This document shows positions 9,204 through 17,905 of a DNA stretch of 39,717 nucleotides, in pieces; within the stretch, counting starts at the first letter, position 1, and each line of letters opens with the position of its first letter. The stretch lies in assembly GCA_937921775.1 (NCBI GenBank), contig CAKZUK010000239.1:1-39717 (forward strand), in the 5' to 3' direction. Made by a program: the position numbers and the translations under genes. The stretch is from an uncultured Saprospiraceae bacterium. Lineage in GTDB: Bacteria > Bacteroidota > Bacteroidia > Chitinophagales > Saprospiraceae. The notes beneath the pieces are model-generated. The model did no database searches. It was given only the letters and a program-made list of their open reading frames with translations, and was not told the origin of the DNA.

Positions 9204-12200
9204 TTACTTGATCACAACTTTCTGAACAGTCACCTCATCATTAGCAGAAGCTTTAACGAAGTAGAATCCTGCAGCTAAATCAGAAACATCCATCGTGAAT
9301 GTTTGGGTGTTAGAAGTTGCAGAAATTTGTGTGCTCATCATTTCGCGACCATCAACAGACATAATGCTGATCTGTACATCTTGTGCAATTTTACTTGCTA
9401 CTGACAGGTTGATTAGGTCTTCAGCTGGGTTTGGATATACGCCAATGTTTACGTTTGGATTAGGAGAAGTTGTGTACACTCCAATCTGAGATTGAATAAC
9501 TGTTCCTATATCTTCACCATACTTACAAATAACGTCACCTTGGTCAGAAGAAGCACAAGTCTCACTGTTGTATGCTTTCAAATCCATCAACTCAAGATTA
9601 TCTGCATACCAGCCACCACCAACTGCGCCAGCATCATCAGTCGCAAAGTGTAAGCGAATGTTAATGTCTTCACCAATGTATTCAGTTAGATCAATAATTG
9701 AACTGATATAGCCATTACTAGGGCCAGAGAAAGCGTCAAGATTTGGAACAACAAATGTTCCGTAATCGATTCCAGATGGGTAAGCACCTCTGATCATTTT
9801 GTCGCTTATGTTTTGATACACATTACCTCCGTCAGTAGAGATTTCAATCAAGCCACCATCTAATCCACCTTGTGTATTATAGTCATTATAAACACGAAGT
9901 GCAGGAGCAGTACCAGTAACCGTAATTGGTGTAATTGTAAATAGTGTTTGCTGACTAGCTTCTGGTAGATCCTGAACAAACCAAGAAGAAACACCTTCGA
10001 AAGGATTGACCGCAGAAAGACCAAAGAAGTTGGTATTAGTCACAGGATCAGCAAGCCAGTTGTCATTTGTTTCTGCACCATCAAACCATTGTTGGATTGA
10101 ATATACAGAAGGGTCAGTTGCAACAAGGTATGTGATTTCCTGAACGTCTTCATGAAGCATTTCGCCAATGTTGAATGAAATGGTATTACCATTTACGGTT
10201 ACATCAGAAACGTTTGCTGAACCAGCAACGTAAGATTGTCCGTTTTCTAATACGTCATTTACTACAATGCCTGTTAGTGTTTCTCCTTTGTGATTCGTTA
10301 CTGTAAGTGCTACTTCAATGTTTTCACCAGCATCTACAATAGGTGTAACTGTCTTCGCTAGTTTAAGTTCAGCAGTACATAATGGGAACGATTCGAAATC
10401 AGGAGTTCCATCACCTGTGTCATTTGCATCGCCTTGACTAGCGTTAAATCCTAATCCACGTCTTGCAAATACATCCATGATCAAGCAGTAATTATCACCA
10501 TTGTATAATGCCTCATCTGCAGCTATGATCGCATCTCTACCATCTTGCATGCCAGGGCTACAAGGCTGTAGCTTCATACCTTCAAATACTAATCGGATGG
10601 CTTGGTTGTTACCTCCTGTACCATTATAAACATCTGCATCCCAACCATATTCATCTGTCATTGCCCAGTATAAATCCCAAATCATATGACACCAGATTTC
10701 TCCAACTTGGTGAACAGCTCCCCCAGTAGCAGGAAGGTCAGCGTAGGTTATCGGGCTAATAGTCATGTCTGTAGAATAAGGATATACTCTAATACCAGGT
10801 CCGTCTGGATCATCTCTTTGTGCATAGTTACCAATACCTCTTGGCATATCACCAGTATCACCTGGTTCAACAGTCAATACCAAGCCCATGAAATCACTCC
10901 ATCCTTCTCCCATTTGCTCTGCACTACCAAGGCAACCTACACTAGAACCACCACCAGTCAATCGGTTAGAAATACCATGACCGAATTCGTGAGCAATAAT
11001 ACCATTGTCAAAATCACCATCTACGAAGTCAGGACCACTGTTAGTTGGTAACTGGAATGTTACCACCAAGTCATTACCAGCAAACTGGCGAATCGTTTCA
11101 CAATCGGTACTTCCGATCATAACGGTAGGAATTCCTGGATCAACAATATCTGCTATACCAGCCATTCCAACTGGGTCTGGTTCGAAATTACAAACGATTA
11201 ATGCAATAGCTCCTGAAGCTTCAGCAAAAGATGCCTTCTGCTCAAAGAAGCAGCCACCTCTATCTACGAGTGCTACTTTTCCTTCAATTTCAGATGCATT
11301 TACAAAGTCCTCTTCACAGCCATCCGTAATATATGGATTGAAAACACCGTCATTAACGATAGCCACTTCACCTGATACAGGAATTGCTGAAATAGCCTCT
11401 CCGAAGCTTCCTTCAATCGCAGAATAAGAACCTGCTACTACTGCTGGTTCGTTAACTGTGAATATAGTAGAGCTTAAGTTTATATCCCATACAAACATGT
11501 TCATTGTTCCACTTTGTCCATCTGGAGGAGTACCAAAGTTTGCATTATTAAGTCCTGCAGCTTGTGCTCTTGCTTCCACGTGATCATTTCCGTTACCTCC
11601 GTTGCCGAAGTTGTTGTCTTGGAAGTTACCAGCAGCAGAGTCAAAACCATATAGGAAGCTGAAATCGTGCATTACATTATTCATGTAAAATAAGTTTGTT
11701 TCAGCGGTTTCTCCCATATCCGTTGGTTCTGCCATTGCATCGAAAGCAAAATCAAAATCGAGCGTTGGGCCACCTTCTGCTGTAGGGCCATCTGGAGCAC
11801 CATTACCATCAGTGTCGAGGTATGCGAATACATTATTTCCTCTAGTAGTTGTCCATTGATTTGTTCCATTGTCATGCCATCCGGAAGGAGAAGCAGTTGG
11901 GTCAGCAGGATCAGTTACTAAGACGTGAGGTCCGTGAATTGGAGACTCAGCAGGAATTGCAAATACACGGTAAGAGTTGGTAACAACACTTGCCTCAGCT
12001 GCTAAAGCTTCTTTCACCGTTTGGTGTTGCTTCATGTCTGCAGCATATACATTGTCATTACAAGTGTGCGAATGCTTGTGTTGCTTGCTAAGGTTTGCAG
12101 GAGCACACTCGATAACTAAGTTTTGTTTGTGTGCTACGTTGCCAGTAATCGCATCTACATAGCTGTACCAGTAATTGTGATCAGCTTTTGTATCAATGGC

Positions 12201-12755
12201 TACTTTCCAGCATAGTCGAACGATGCCATCTTTGTCTGCTAGGTAAGTCAATTCTACATTCACATCTCTGTTGGCGTAGGTACCTTTTTCAAAAATGATT
12301 TCGTTCGCACTTCTTGTTTCCTTTACAGTAAAAGAAGGAACTGCAGGAAGTTCAAGATGATTAAGTGTACTAACTAGTGCCGCTTCTGCGCTGATTGAAG
12401 CAGCAGTAGCGTTTACTTTAGAAGCGATGCTAGGAATAGCACGCTTACCAGCGTGTAATACTTTTCCGTCAGCAGTGATACTAACATTGATGATTGCATT
12501 TTCTACTTCAATGCCTTGATAGCGCTGTTTAAAGTAGATGTGTGCAACTCCACTAATGCTACTGATATGGCTATCTGTGATCAGCATGTCAGAAACATCT
12601 GCCTGCTCTAGTTCCCATGTTTGAGCATTTTGCTCAATATGCCGTAGGGCAATATCAAGTACGGATTGTGATTGTGCCCAGATGAAATTGGCTGCAAGTA
12701 GCAAGGCCAAGGACAAAAGAGAACGCATTTTTGTAGAATTTTTTAAATCCATCAT
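9204..12755 (-). CDS. Secreted M36 (fungalysin) metallopeptidase with PA domain and T9SS sorting domain
   Basis: The ATG at 12755 is chosen (1183 residues) because it puts a signal peptide (MRSLLSLALLLAANFIWAQ) near the N-terminus; the frame is open to an ATG at 12800, and ATGs at 12752 and 12728 are alternatives. An FTP-like propeptide region comes first (about 45-125). The M36 catalytic domain has HEFGH (589-593) with the downstream GEGWSDF glutamate (E617) as zinc ligands. A PA domain (about 437-570) is inserted before the HExxH. A DUF11-type repeat (about 797-880: KLAKTVTPIVDAGE) is followed by a jelly-roll-like region and a T9SS type A sorting domain (YPNPAEDLINLSV, ending VQKVVIK). An extracellular or surface zinc protease for protein breakdown. 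It is convergent with the coiled-coil gene. Confidence 0.93.
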   Translation of the reverse strand: MMDLKNSTKMRSLLSLALLLAANFIWAQSQSVLDIALRHIEQNAQTWELEQADVSDMLITDSHISSISGVAHIYFKQRYQGIEVENAIINVSITADGKVLHAGKRAIPSIASKVNATAASISAEAALVSTLNHLELPAVPSFTVKETRSANEIIFEKGTYANRDVNVELTYLADKDGIVRLCWKVAIDTKADHNYWYSYVDAITGNVAHKQNLVIECAPANLSKQHKHSHTCNDNVYAADMKQHQTVKEALAAEASVVTNSYRVFAIPAESPIHGPHVLVTDPADPTASPSGWHDNGTNQWTTTRGNNVFAYLDTDGNGAPDGPTAEGGPTLDFDFAFDAMAEPTDMGETAETNLFYMNNVMHDFSFLYGFDSAAGNFQDNNFGNGGNGNDHVEARAQAAGLNNANFGTPPDGQSGTMNMFVWDINLSSTIFTVNEPAVVAGSYSAIEGSFGEAISAIPVSGEVAIVNDGVFNPYITDGCEEDFVNASEIEGKVALVDRGGCFFEQKASFAEASGAIALIVCNFEPDPVGMAGIADIVDPGIPTVMIGSTDCETIRQFAGNDLVVTFQLPTNSGPDFVDGDFDNGIIAHEFGHGISNRLTGGGSSVGCLGSAEQMGEGWSDFMGLVLTVEPGDTGDMPRGIGNYAQRDDPDGPGIRVYPYSTDMTISPITYADLPATGGAVHQVGEIWCHMIWDLYWAMTDEYGWDADVYNGTGGNNQAIRLVFEGMKLQPCSPGMQDGRDAIIAADEALYNGDNYCLIMDVFARRGLGFNASQGDANDTGDGTPDFESFPLCTAELKLAKTVTPIVDAGENIEVALTVTNHKGETLTGIVVNDVLENGQSYVAGSANVSDVTVNGNTISFNIGEMLHEDVQEITYLVATDPSVYSIQQWFDGAETNDNWLADPVTNTNFFGLSAVNPFEGVSSWFVQDLPEASQQTLFTITPITVTGTAPALRVYNDYNTQGGLDGGLIEISTDGGNVYQNISDKMIRGAYPSGIDYGTFVVPNLDAFSGPSNGYISSIIDLTEYIGEDINIRLHFATDDAGAVGGGWYADNLELMDLKAYNSETCASSDQGDVICKYGEDIGTVIQSQIGVYTTSPNPNVNIGVYPNPAEDLINLSVASKIAQDVQISIMSVDGREMMSTQISATSNTQTFTMDVSDLAAGFYFVKASANDEVTVQKVVIK

Positions 12756-12957
12756 GTGCGGTTTGAATTGATTAAGAAAATTAATTGAGTAAATGAGCAT
12801 TCACTAAAGTTTCCAGAATTGTAAGTATCGTTTAGCGATTGATATCAAATTATAACCCAAAAGGCAGGCTATTTGTTGAGTTTATTACACGCTTCACCGA
12901 GAAACTTTTATCGTTACGTTTTAAGAATAGGTAAATTTATTCAAAAAAACTCGCTTT

Positions 12958-12965
12958 TACCTTTG
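12958..12965 (+). promoter_or_regulatory. Putative -7 element of rlmB
   Basis: TACCTTTG matches TAnnTTTG, 53 bp ahead of the rlmB ATG. No clear -33 TTG is present at the expected distance. Confidence 0.5.
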
Positions 12966-13018
12966 TATTGATGTCATAAATTCAAACGATACGCGACATT
13001 TATCCTTATTTTCGCGCT

Positions 13019-13759
13019 ATGAGTTCTAAAAATGATTTGATTATATATGGTCGGCATCCTGTAGTAGATACTATTCGCTCTGGAAAGCCTGTTGATAAAC
13101 TCTTGTTGCAACAAGGGATTCGTGGAGATTTTGAGAAAGAAATCCGACATCTGTGCAGGGATTTTGATATTCCCTTTAAAGTGGTTCCCAAGGATCGTCT
13201 GAATAAATTTTCTAATGGTAACCATCAAGGTGTCATTGCCCTGTTGTCTCCTATCCAATATTTTAAGATAGAAGATGTGTTGCCGATGGTTTATGAGCAA
13301 TCAAAAACTCCTCTGTTTTTACTTCTAGATGAGGTAACGGATGTCCGTAATTTTGGTTCTATAGCACGTTCGGCAGAGGTTTGTGGTGCAGATGCGATTA
13401 TTATTCCTTCCAAGGGAGCTGCTCGAATCAATGCTGATGCTTTGAAGACTTCGGCTGGCGCCCTGACAAAAATCCCTGTTTGCAGATCTAGTAGCTTGAT
13501 GAATGCGATTGAATATTTGCAGTTATCGGGTATTCAGATCTTAGCGAGTAGTTTAAAGGGAGAGAAAAAATTGTATGATTTGGATTTGCAAGTGCCTACT
13601 GCTTTTATCATTGGTTCAGAGGGCGAGGGGGTTAGTTCCGCGCTTTTGCGCAAAGCGGACGAGCAGTTTATTATACCACAGTTGGGGGAGACGGACTCAT
13701 TGAATGTTTCTGTTGCTACTGGGATTATGTTGTATGAGGTGATGCGGCAGCGGAGATAA
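13019..13759 (+). CDS. rlmB: 23S rRNA (guanosine-2'-O-)-methyltransferase RlmB (SpoU/TrmH family)
   Basis: 246 residues, the normal length for RlmB. The protein methylates the 2'-O of G2251 (E. coli numbering) in the 23S rRNA P-loop. The N-terminal substrate-binding domain (IIYGRHPVVDTIRSGKPVDKLLLQ) is followed by the SPOUT catalytic domain. Its three motifs are visible: DEVTDVRNFGSIARSAEVCGAD (motif 1, about 102-123), FIIGSEGEGVS (motif 2, about 198-208) and DSLNVSVATGIMLYE (motif 3, about 226-240). The start is supported by the -7 element upstream and by GRHPV near the N-terminus, as in homologues. It is convergent with the S24 repressor gene and shares a terminator with it. Related TrmH-family members with other rRNA or tRNA targets cannot be fully excluded. 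Confidence 0.93.
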   Translation: MSSKNDLIIYGRHPVVDTIRSGKPVDKLLLQQGIRGDFEKEIRHLCRDFDIPFKVVPKDRLNKFSNGNHQGVIALLSPIQYFKIEDVLPMVYEQSKTPLFLLLDEVTDVRNFGSIARSAEVCGADAIIIPSKGAARINADALKTSAGALTKIPVCRSSSLMNAIEYLQLSGIQILASSLKGEKKLYDLDLQVPTAFIIGSEGEGVSSALLRKADEQFIIPQLGETDSLNVSVATGIMLYEVMRQRR

Positions 13760-13796
13760 AGGTTTGTCTATTCATTAGAAGTGGCCTTTAAAAGAA

Positions 13797-13828
13797 AAAT
13801 CCCGGACTCATAGAGCCCGGGATTTCGA
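13797..13828. terminator. Bidirectional terminator between rlmB and the S24 repressor gene
   Basis: AAATCCCGG and CCGGGATTT form a GC-rich stem that continues through CTC/GAG to a 3-base loop (13810-13812) with one mismatch. It is A-rich on the left and T-rich on the right and lies in the convergent spacer. Confidence 0.85.
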
Positions 13829-13854
13829 ATCAAAAAAACAGCAGGATATAGCGC

Positions 13855-13891
13855 GAAGGTCAAAGACCTTCACGACTAAGAGAGACTATCC
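13855..13891. repeat. Small palindrome followed by a short motif repeated at 15107-15121
   Basis: GAAGGTC-AAA-GACCTTC (13855-13871) is a perfect 7-bp inverted repeat. Just after it, TAAGAGAGACTATCC (13877-13891) matches TAAGAGAGATCATCC at 15107-15121 in 13 of 15 positions. The two may be remnants of a dispersed intergenic element. Confidence 0.45.
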
Positions 13892-13955
13892 GAAATTGAA
13901 AATAGAAAAAGTGTACCGATCAAACAGTTGAGAAAACTGTTGACGTTGACAAGGT

Positions 13956-14690
13956 TTAGATGTCGCTAATTCTGCGAATCACTTTGTACAAACTGGTAGC
14001 TTCATTAACTTCTTCTGTGAATGGTTGATACTCCAAATTGTTAGCGGAGATCATTCGAAGGCTGGTAACCTTCCCATTATTATTGGTGACACGTTGTACG
14101 TATTTCACCCAAAGTGTGCCATTTGATTTGATGGCATAAATTTCATTATCCTTGATTTCACTAAGCCCTCCAATCTCACGGCAGATAAGTGTATCGCCGT
14201 CAGAAATGACAGGTTCCATACTGCGTCCGTCAATCGGAAAGGCAACCAAGCCTGAGCCCCTTAGGCCTGGCACTGAAAAGAAGTGGTTGTTCTCAGGAGT
14301 AGCAGTTCCTACATCTGCACCAGAACCTGCGAAGGCTTGAACGGAAGTATACAAAATGTTACCCTGAGGTGTATAAGCACTAGAAGCAGACTTATTTTTT
14401 GGCACTTCAAATCCGAAGGGAGTACCCATTCCATCAATTAGAAAAGATTCATTCACACCATATTCCTGACAAAGGATCCGTGCTTGTCGATAATCAATTA
14501 CACGTTTATCCTTTTGGTTGAGGAATGCACGGATGATATGACCATAAGCTCTGTTTCCTAGAATCTTATCTGCAAAATCACCAATCCCTTTCCCGTTACG
14601 GTCATTAAGAATAATATCTCCTCGTTCTTTAAGTAATTCAAATACTTTAATAAAACGATTGTTAAGCTCAATTCTATCCTCGTGAATCAT
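13956..14690 (-). CDS. S24-family (LexA/CI-like) HTH transcriptional repressor
   Basis: The ATG at 14690 (244 residues) is preferred; the open frame extends to 14762, but that extension runs into the operator region. An N-terminal helical DNA-binding region (about 8-90, with a HTH-like GDFADKIL..RAYGHIIRAFL segment) is followed by a linker and an S24 peptidase domain. The self-cleavage machinery looks complete: an Ala-Gly bond (A121-G122 in FAGSG), the catalytic Ser in DGRSMEP (S157) and the catalytic Lys in GTLWVKYVQR (K196). Spacing of these residues is close to that of LexA. The promoter region carries nested inverted repeats (14740-14817), suggesting autoregulation. The same site brackets the antirepressor-like gene at 22.2 kb. 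Whether the trigger is DNA damage or the antirepressor is not shown. Confidence 0.9.
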   Translation of the reverse strand: MIHEDRIELNNRFIKVFELLKERGDIILNDRNGKGIGDFADKILGNRAYGHIIRAFLNQKDKRVIDYRQARILCQEYGVNESFLIDGMGTPFGFEVPKNKSASSAYTPQGNILYTSVQAFAGSGADVGTATPENNHFFSVPGLRGSGLVAFPIDGRSMEPVISDGDTLICREIGGLSEIKDNEIYAIKSNGTLWVKYVQRVTNNNGKVTSLRMISANNLEYQPFTEEVNEATSLYKVIRRISDI

Positions 14691-14739
14691 AGTTCTTAGG
14701 TTTTCTTTAAAAAAAATAGTATTTCTAATGTGCTCGCAA

Positions 14740-14817
14740 TTTAAAACAATTTTTTTTAACAAACAAATAATTTTCTATTATTTGTTTGATTAATTCAAAT
14801 TGTTTGATTGTTTTAAA
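14740..14817. promoter_or_regulatory. Nested inverted repeats, candidate operator of the S24 repressor
   Basis: The outer pair is TTTAAAACAAT (14740-14750) with ATTGTTTTAAA (14807-14817), a perfect 11-bp inverted repeat. Inside it lies a perfect 12-bp dyad, CAAACAAATAAT (14760-14771) and ATTATTTGTTTG (14777-14788), with a 5-base spacer. A direct repeat TTGTTTGATT occurs at 14782-14791 and 14800-14809, and a partial extra site AAATTGTTT lies at 14798-14806. The array sits 50-127 bp upstream of the repressor ATG (14690) and would cover its promoter. The outer site is the same as the one bracketing the promoter at 22.1 kb. Confidence 0.72.
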
Positions 14818-14988
14818 CAGGATATATGACTTGTGAAATAGGGAACAGGAAGTGGGGGATTTCCCTCAGAGACGAAAGGTATTACACTGCTTTTTCATAT
14901 TCAAATATAGCAGATAGAAATTCTTTACAGCCTTGAATTGTGTGCACTATTTGTTTGTTCATTTGATTGAAATCTAGAAAGAAATAAA

Positions 14989-15022
14989 AAAAGCGTTTTC
15001 GGCCACAGCCAAAAACGCTTTT
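14989..15022. terminator. Terminator of the S9 peptidase transcript (bidirectional form)
   Basis: AAAAGCGTTTT (14989-14999) and AAAACGCTTTT (15012-15022) form a perfect 11-bp stem with an inner GGC/GCC pairing. A T-rich run follows on the minus strand. It lies about 95 bp past the S9 peptidase stop. Confidence 0.88.
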
Positions 15023-15088
15023 CATTATAATGTTAGGCCAAGCCTAAAACACGATTATATTTATCTAGTCAAATTAATAAGTAGTGAT

Positions 15089-15121
15089 GACTGAGCGAAG
15101 TCGAAGTAAGAGAGATCATCC
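15089..15121. repeat. Short intergenic element with CTGAGCGAAGTCGAAG
   Basis: The CTGAGCGAAGTCGAAG motif (15091-15106) is flanked by GATGA and TCATC half-palindromes. It runs into the last codons of the S9 peptidase gene. Its downstream part (15107-15121) resembles the motif at 13877-13891. From memory, motifs of this kind recur between genes in some Bacteroidota; this needs a genome search. Confidence 0.4.
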
Positions 15122-17158
15122 CTTCAAATCCGGCTTCAAGTGTTTAGCAAAAAAACCAACCATCGCCTTATAAGACTCAAAGCGATTTTCTTCATTATGA
15201 AAACCATGTCCCTCATTGTACTTAACTAAATAAGGCACATCAATTTTTCGCTCACGAAGTGAACGTACGATTTGGTCGGCTTCATCAATGTTAACTCTAG
15301 GGTCATTGGCACCTTGTATAACAAAGAGCGGCGTTTTGATTTTATTCGTATGTAGCGCAGGAGATGCCGCAGCCATTTGTGTGCTGTCCGTTTCAGGGTT
15401 ACCTACCATTGTATACATCATTTCAAGATAGGGCTCCCAGTATGGTGGAATCGTTTTCATGAAAGTGAATAAATTAGAAACACCTACATAGTCCACAGCG
15501 CAGGCATAAAGGTCAGGTGTAAAAGTAACGCCTGCCAAAGTTGCATAGCCACCATAGCTTCCACCATAAATTGCTACACGATCTTTGTCGGCCACGCCTT
15601 CTTCTATCAACCAGCTAACACCATCTGTGATGTCGTCTTGCATTGTGCCGCCCCATTCTTTGAAACTCTTTTCCCAAAAATCACGACCATACCCTGTGCT
15701 GCCACGGAAGTTCATTTGGAATACGGCATAACCTCTACTGGCTAATAATTGAATCTCAGGATTGAAGCCCCAAGAGTCACGATGCCAAGGACCACCATGC
15801 GGATTAACAATGACCGGAAGGTTCGTTTTTGCACCATTGGTTGGTAAGGTCAAATAACCATGAATAGTCAAACCATCGCTTGATTTGTATTGAACCGGTT
15901 TCATTACTGCCATGTCTTTTTCATCAATCCATGGGCTTACATCAGATATTTTTTCGAGCTTATCGGTATTTTTATCATAAAAGTAATAAGCACCCAAAGA
16001 CCGGTCGCTATAGGTCCGAACCATAAATTTATCTTCAGCCTTATTCATACTTGTAACCCAGCATTCGTAATCGCCAAGTTCACGTTCCAGACGTTTGGCG
16101 ATAGCTTCTCGCTCCTTGTCTAGATAATGAAATTGATTCTTGTCTGTATTGTAAGAAATGGAAGTAAGAACTTTACGTTTTTTTGAATAATTCAAATCAC
16201 TGACATCTACATCAGGATGTGAGAATATCACTTCGCCAACTTCTTTTCCTGTAGCCATGTCAAACTGTACGATAACACTTTTGTCACGGTTGAGGTTGGA
16301 AGAAACAAAGATCTTGCTACCGTTGTCAAAATCGAAAAACAAAGGTTGAATCGATTCGCGGAAATCGGTAGTAATGACATCGCGAAATGCTTCCTCTTCA
16401 TTGTCGCGATACATGAGAACAGAATTGGTACCACCTACTATTTTGGAAGCAATTCGAAGCTTGCCATTGTGGTCTGTAACCCATGCATCAATCGGTTCAA
16501 GTGGGTTGGTATTTTCAGCGAGTTGTTTGTAGGTGCCATCTACAATGTTCATTCGATAAGGTTCAAATAATTGAGGATTATTTTTATTCATCCCAATAAT
16601 GATTTCATTTTCGAGATCATCTAAGCGGTCAATAATTTGAATTCTTACTTTTTCAAAAGGTGTGAGGTCCTTGTCGTTAGTTCCATCTTTATCAACGGCA
16701 TATAGTTGAAAGTTTTCATCGCCACCGCTATCTTTTATATAGAGTAGTCGATTGTTGTTGGCCCAAAAATAACCAGAGATGTCTCGATCTGTTTCATTGG
16801 TAATTCGGGTGGCAGTTGTTTCGCCAATTTTTTGAACGAAGATATTTTGTCGACGTTCGTGAGGGCCCATGTAGGAAAAGTAGTTTCCGTCAGGAGAAAG
16901 TTGGTAACGTGTTTTTTCCGGATTACGGAAAAAGTCTTCTACACTGTATTTGAATTCACCTTTAGAAAGAGCAATCAATTTTTGAATATCTTTGGCGGAA
17001 GTCGCTAAAGAGGGATCGCCAGGAAGTTTTTCTTCGGCAACGGCAGTGTTTTGAGTAGAAGTGCTGGTATCTTCTTGCATCGATTTTGAGTTTTCACTAC
17101 ATGAAAGCATGCAGCTCATGAATGTTAGAATAGTTAAAAGGGGAAGTAGCTTGTTCAT
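15116..17158 (-). CDS. S9 family prolyl-oligopeptidase-like lipoprotein peptidase
   Basis: 680 residues. The N-terminus (MNKLLPLLTILTFMSCMLSCSEN) looks like a lipoprotein signal with a Cys at residue 20 followed by Ser-rich sequence, so the enzyme is probably membrane-anchored outside the cytoplasm. The region from about 75 to 400 is a beta-propeller (repeated YFSYMG, YFWANNNRLLYIKDSGGDENFQLY segments). The C-terminal alpha/beta-hydrolase domain has the catalytic triad Ser534 (GGSYGGY), Asp619 (ANDPRVN) and His651 (NEGHGF). The PHGGP oxyanion segment is also present (VNPHGGPWHRDSWG). It cleaves peptides, in the style of dipeptidyl or acylaminoacyl peptidases; exact specificity is not evident. 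It is monocistronic, with a hairpin terminator at 14989-15022. Confidence 0.93.
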   Translation of the reverse strand: MNKLLPLLTILTFMSCMLSCSENSKSMQEDTSTSTQNTAVAEEKLPGDPSLATSAKDIQKLIALSKGEFKYSVEDFFRNPEKTRYQLSPDGNYFSYMGPHERRQNIFVQKIGETTATRITNETDRDISGYFWANNNRLLYIKDSGGDENFQLYAVDKDGTNDKDLTPFEKVRIQIIDRLDDLENEIIIGMNKNNPQLFEPYRMNIVDGTYKQLAENTNPLEPIDAWVTDHNGKLRIASKIVGGTNSVLMYRDNEEEAFRDVITTDFRESIQPLFFDFDNGSKIFVSSNLNRDKSVIVQFDMATGKEVGEVIFSHPDVDVSDLNYSKKRKVLTSISYNTDKNQFHYLDKEREAIAKRLERELGDYECWVTSMNKAEDKFMVRTYSDRSLGAYYFYDKNTDKLEKISDVSPWIDEKDMAVMKPVQYKSSDGLTIHGYLTLPTNGAKTNLPVIVNPHGGPWHRDSWGFNPEIQLLASRGYAVFQMNFRGSTGYGRDFWEKSFKEWGGTMQDDITDGVSWLIEEGVADKDRVAIYGGSYGGYATLAGVTFTPDLYACAVDYVGVSNLFTFMKTIPPYWEPYLEMMYTMVGNPETDSTQMAAASPALHTNKIKTPLFVIQGANDPRVNIDEADQIVRSLRERKIDVPYLVKYNEGHGFHNEENRFESYKAMVGFFAKHLKPDLKG

Positions 17159-17905
17159 AATAGGTATTTTGAAGTTTAGCTTGTTACTAAATTAAGTTGT
17201 CATTCAAAATTGCGAATTCTGTACAGGAACAAAATATTTGTTCTACCAACCCTAGGAGGTTAAAGATTAACTTGTAAGATTTAACGGAAGTTTCCCTTAT
17301 TTGTGCGGATTTAAGGGGAAACTTTGTTAAAATCTATCCTCTAATTCAAAGAACGGTAAATTGTAAGGCAAATCGGATTAAGTACTATAACTTATTTTTG
17401 AACGAGTGCTTAGTTTCATAAATGATCTGAAAAGAGGATAAAGGGTCTTTAAATTTAACAAGAGATGTTTTTTATTGTTAATTAATTCTGAAAAAGTGGA
17501 ATTAATTAGCAATATAATACTTCTTTTGATTGCTGACCGTTATTTTTACACACCACACCAACGAAAAATCGTTCATTAACACCTATAAAAAGACGATTAC
17601 TCCCCATTAAAAGTCAATATAGTTTTGACTCAAAAAACTGAATGTACAGCATCACTTCGCCCCAAAGATTGCATCCGGAAAGGAATAATGCAATGAGATA
17701 GTCGGAGATATTTTTTATATTAGAGGACTTGTAACTAACTTGAGATAAGATGTTTTTACAAAGATGTTCGCTGTTTATGGTAAAGTCTCATTTTGATAGA
17801 CTTATCAATAGATAGAGGATTGATAAGCATCTGATTTACAAGAAAAATAGCTATTTTTCGCATCCGTACTCAAACAGAAACAAATTCTAAGCAAAACAAT
17901 CATTC
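17159..17905. other. Long intergenic region (747 bp) between divergent genes
   Basis: No credible coding frame, tRNA or recognised RNA was found. It must contain the promoters of the S9 peptidase (minus) and of the exported hypothetical gene (plus), although no perfect TAnnTTTG site stands out. A perfect 10-bp inverted repeat lies at 17479-17508. The length, compared with roughly 50-400 bp for other spacers here, makes an unannotated small RNA or a long leader possible. Confidence 0.45.
17479..17508. repeat. Perfect 10-bp inverted repeat TAATTAATTC/GAATTAATTA
   Basis: The arms at 17479-17488 and 17499-17508 are separated by 10 bases. The AT-rich dyad sits mid-spacer between divergent genes and could be a regulator site or a weak hairpin. 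Confidence 0.55.

Noticed and set aside
11005..11427. 140-aa plus-strand frame inside the M36 gene
   Set aside because: Ser/Pro/Ile-rich shadow of the PA-domain region.
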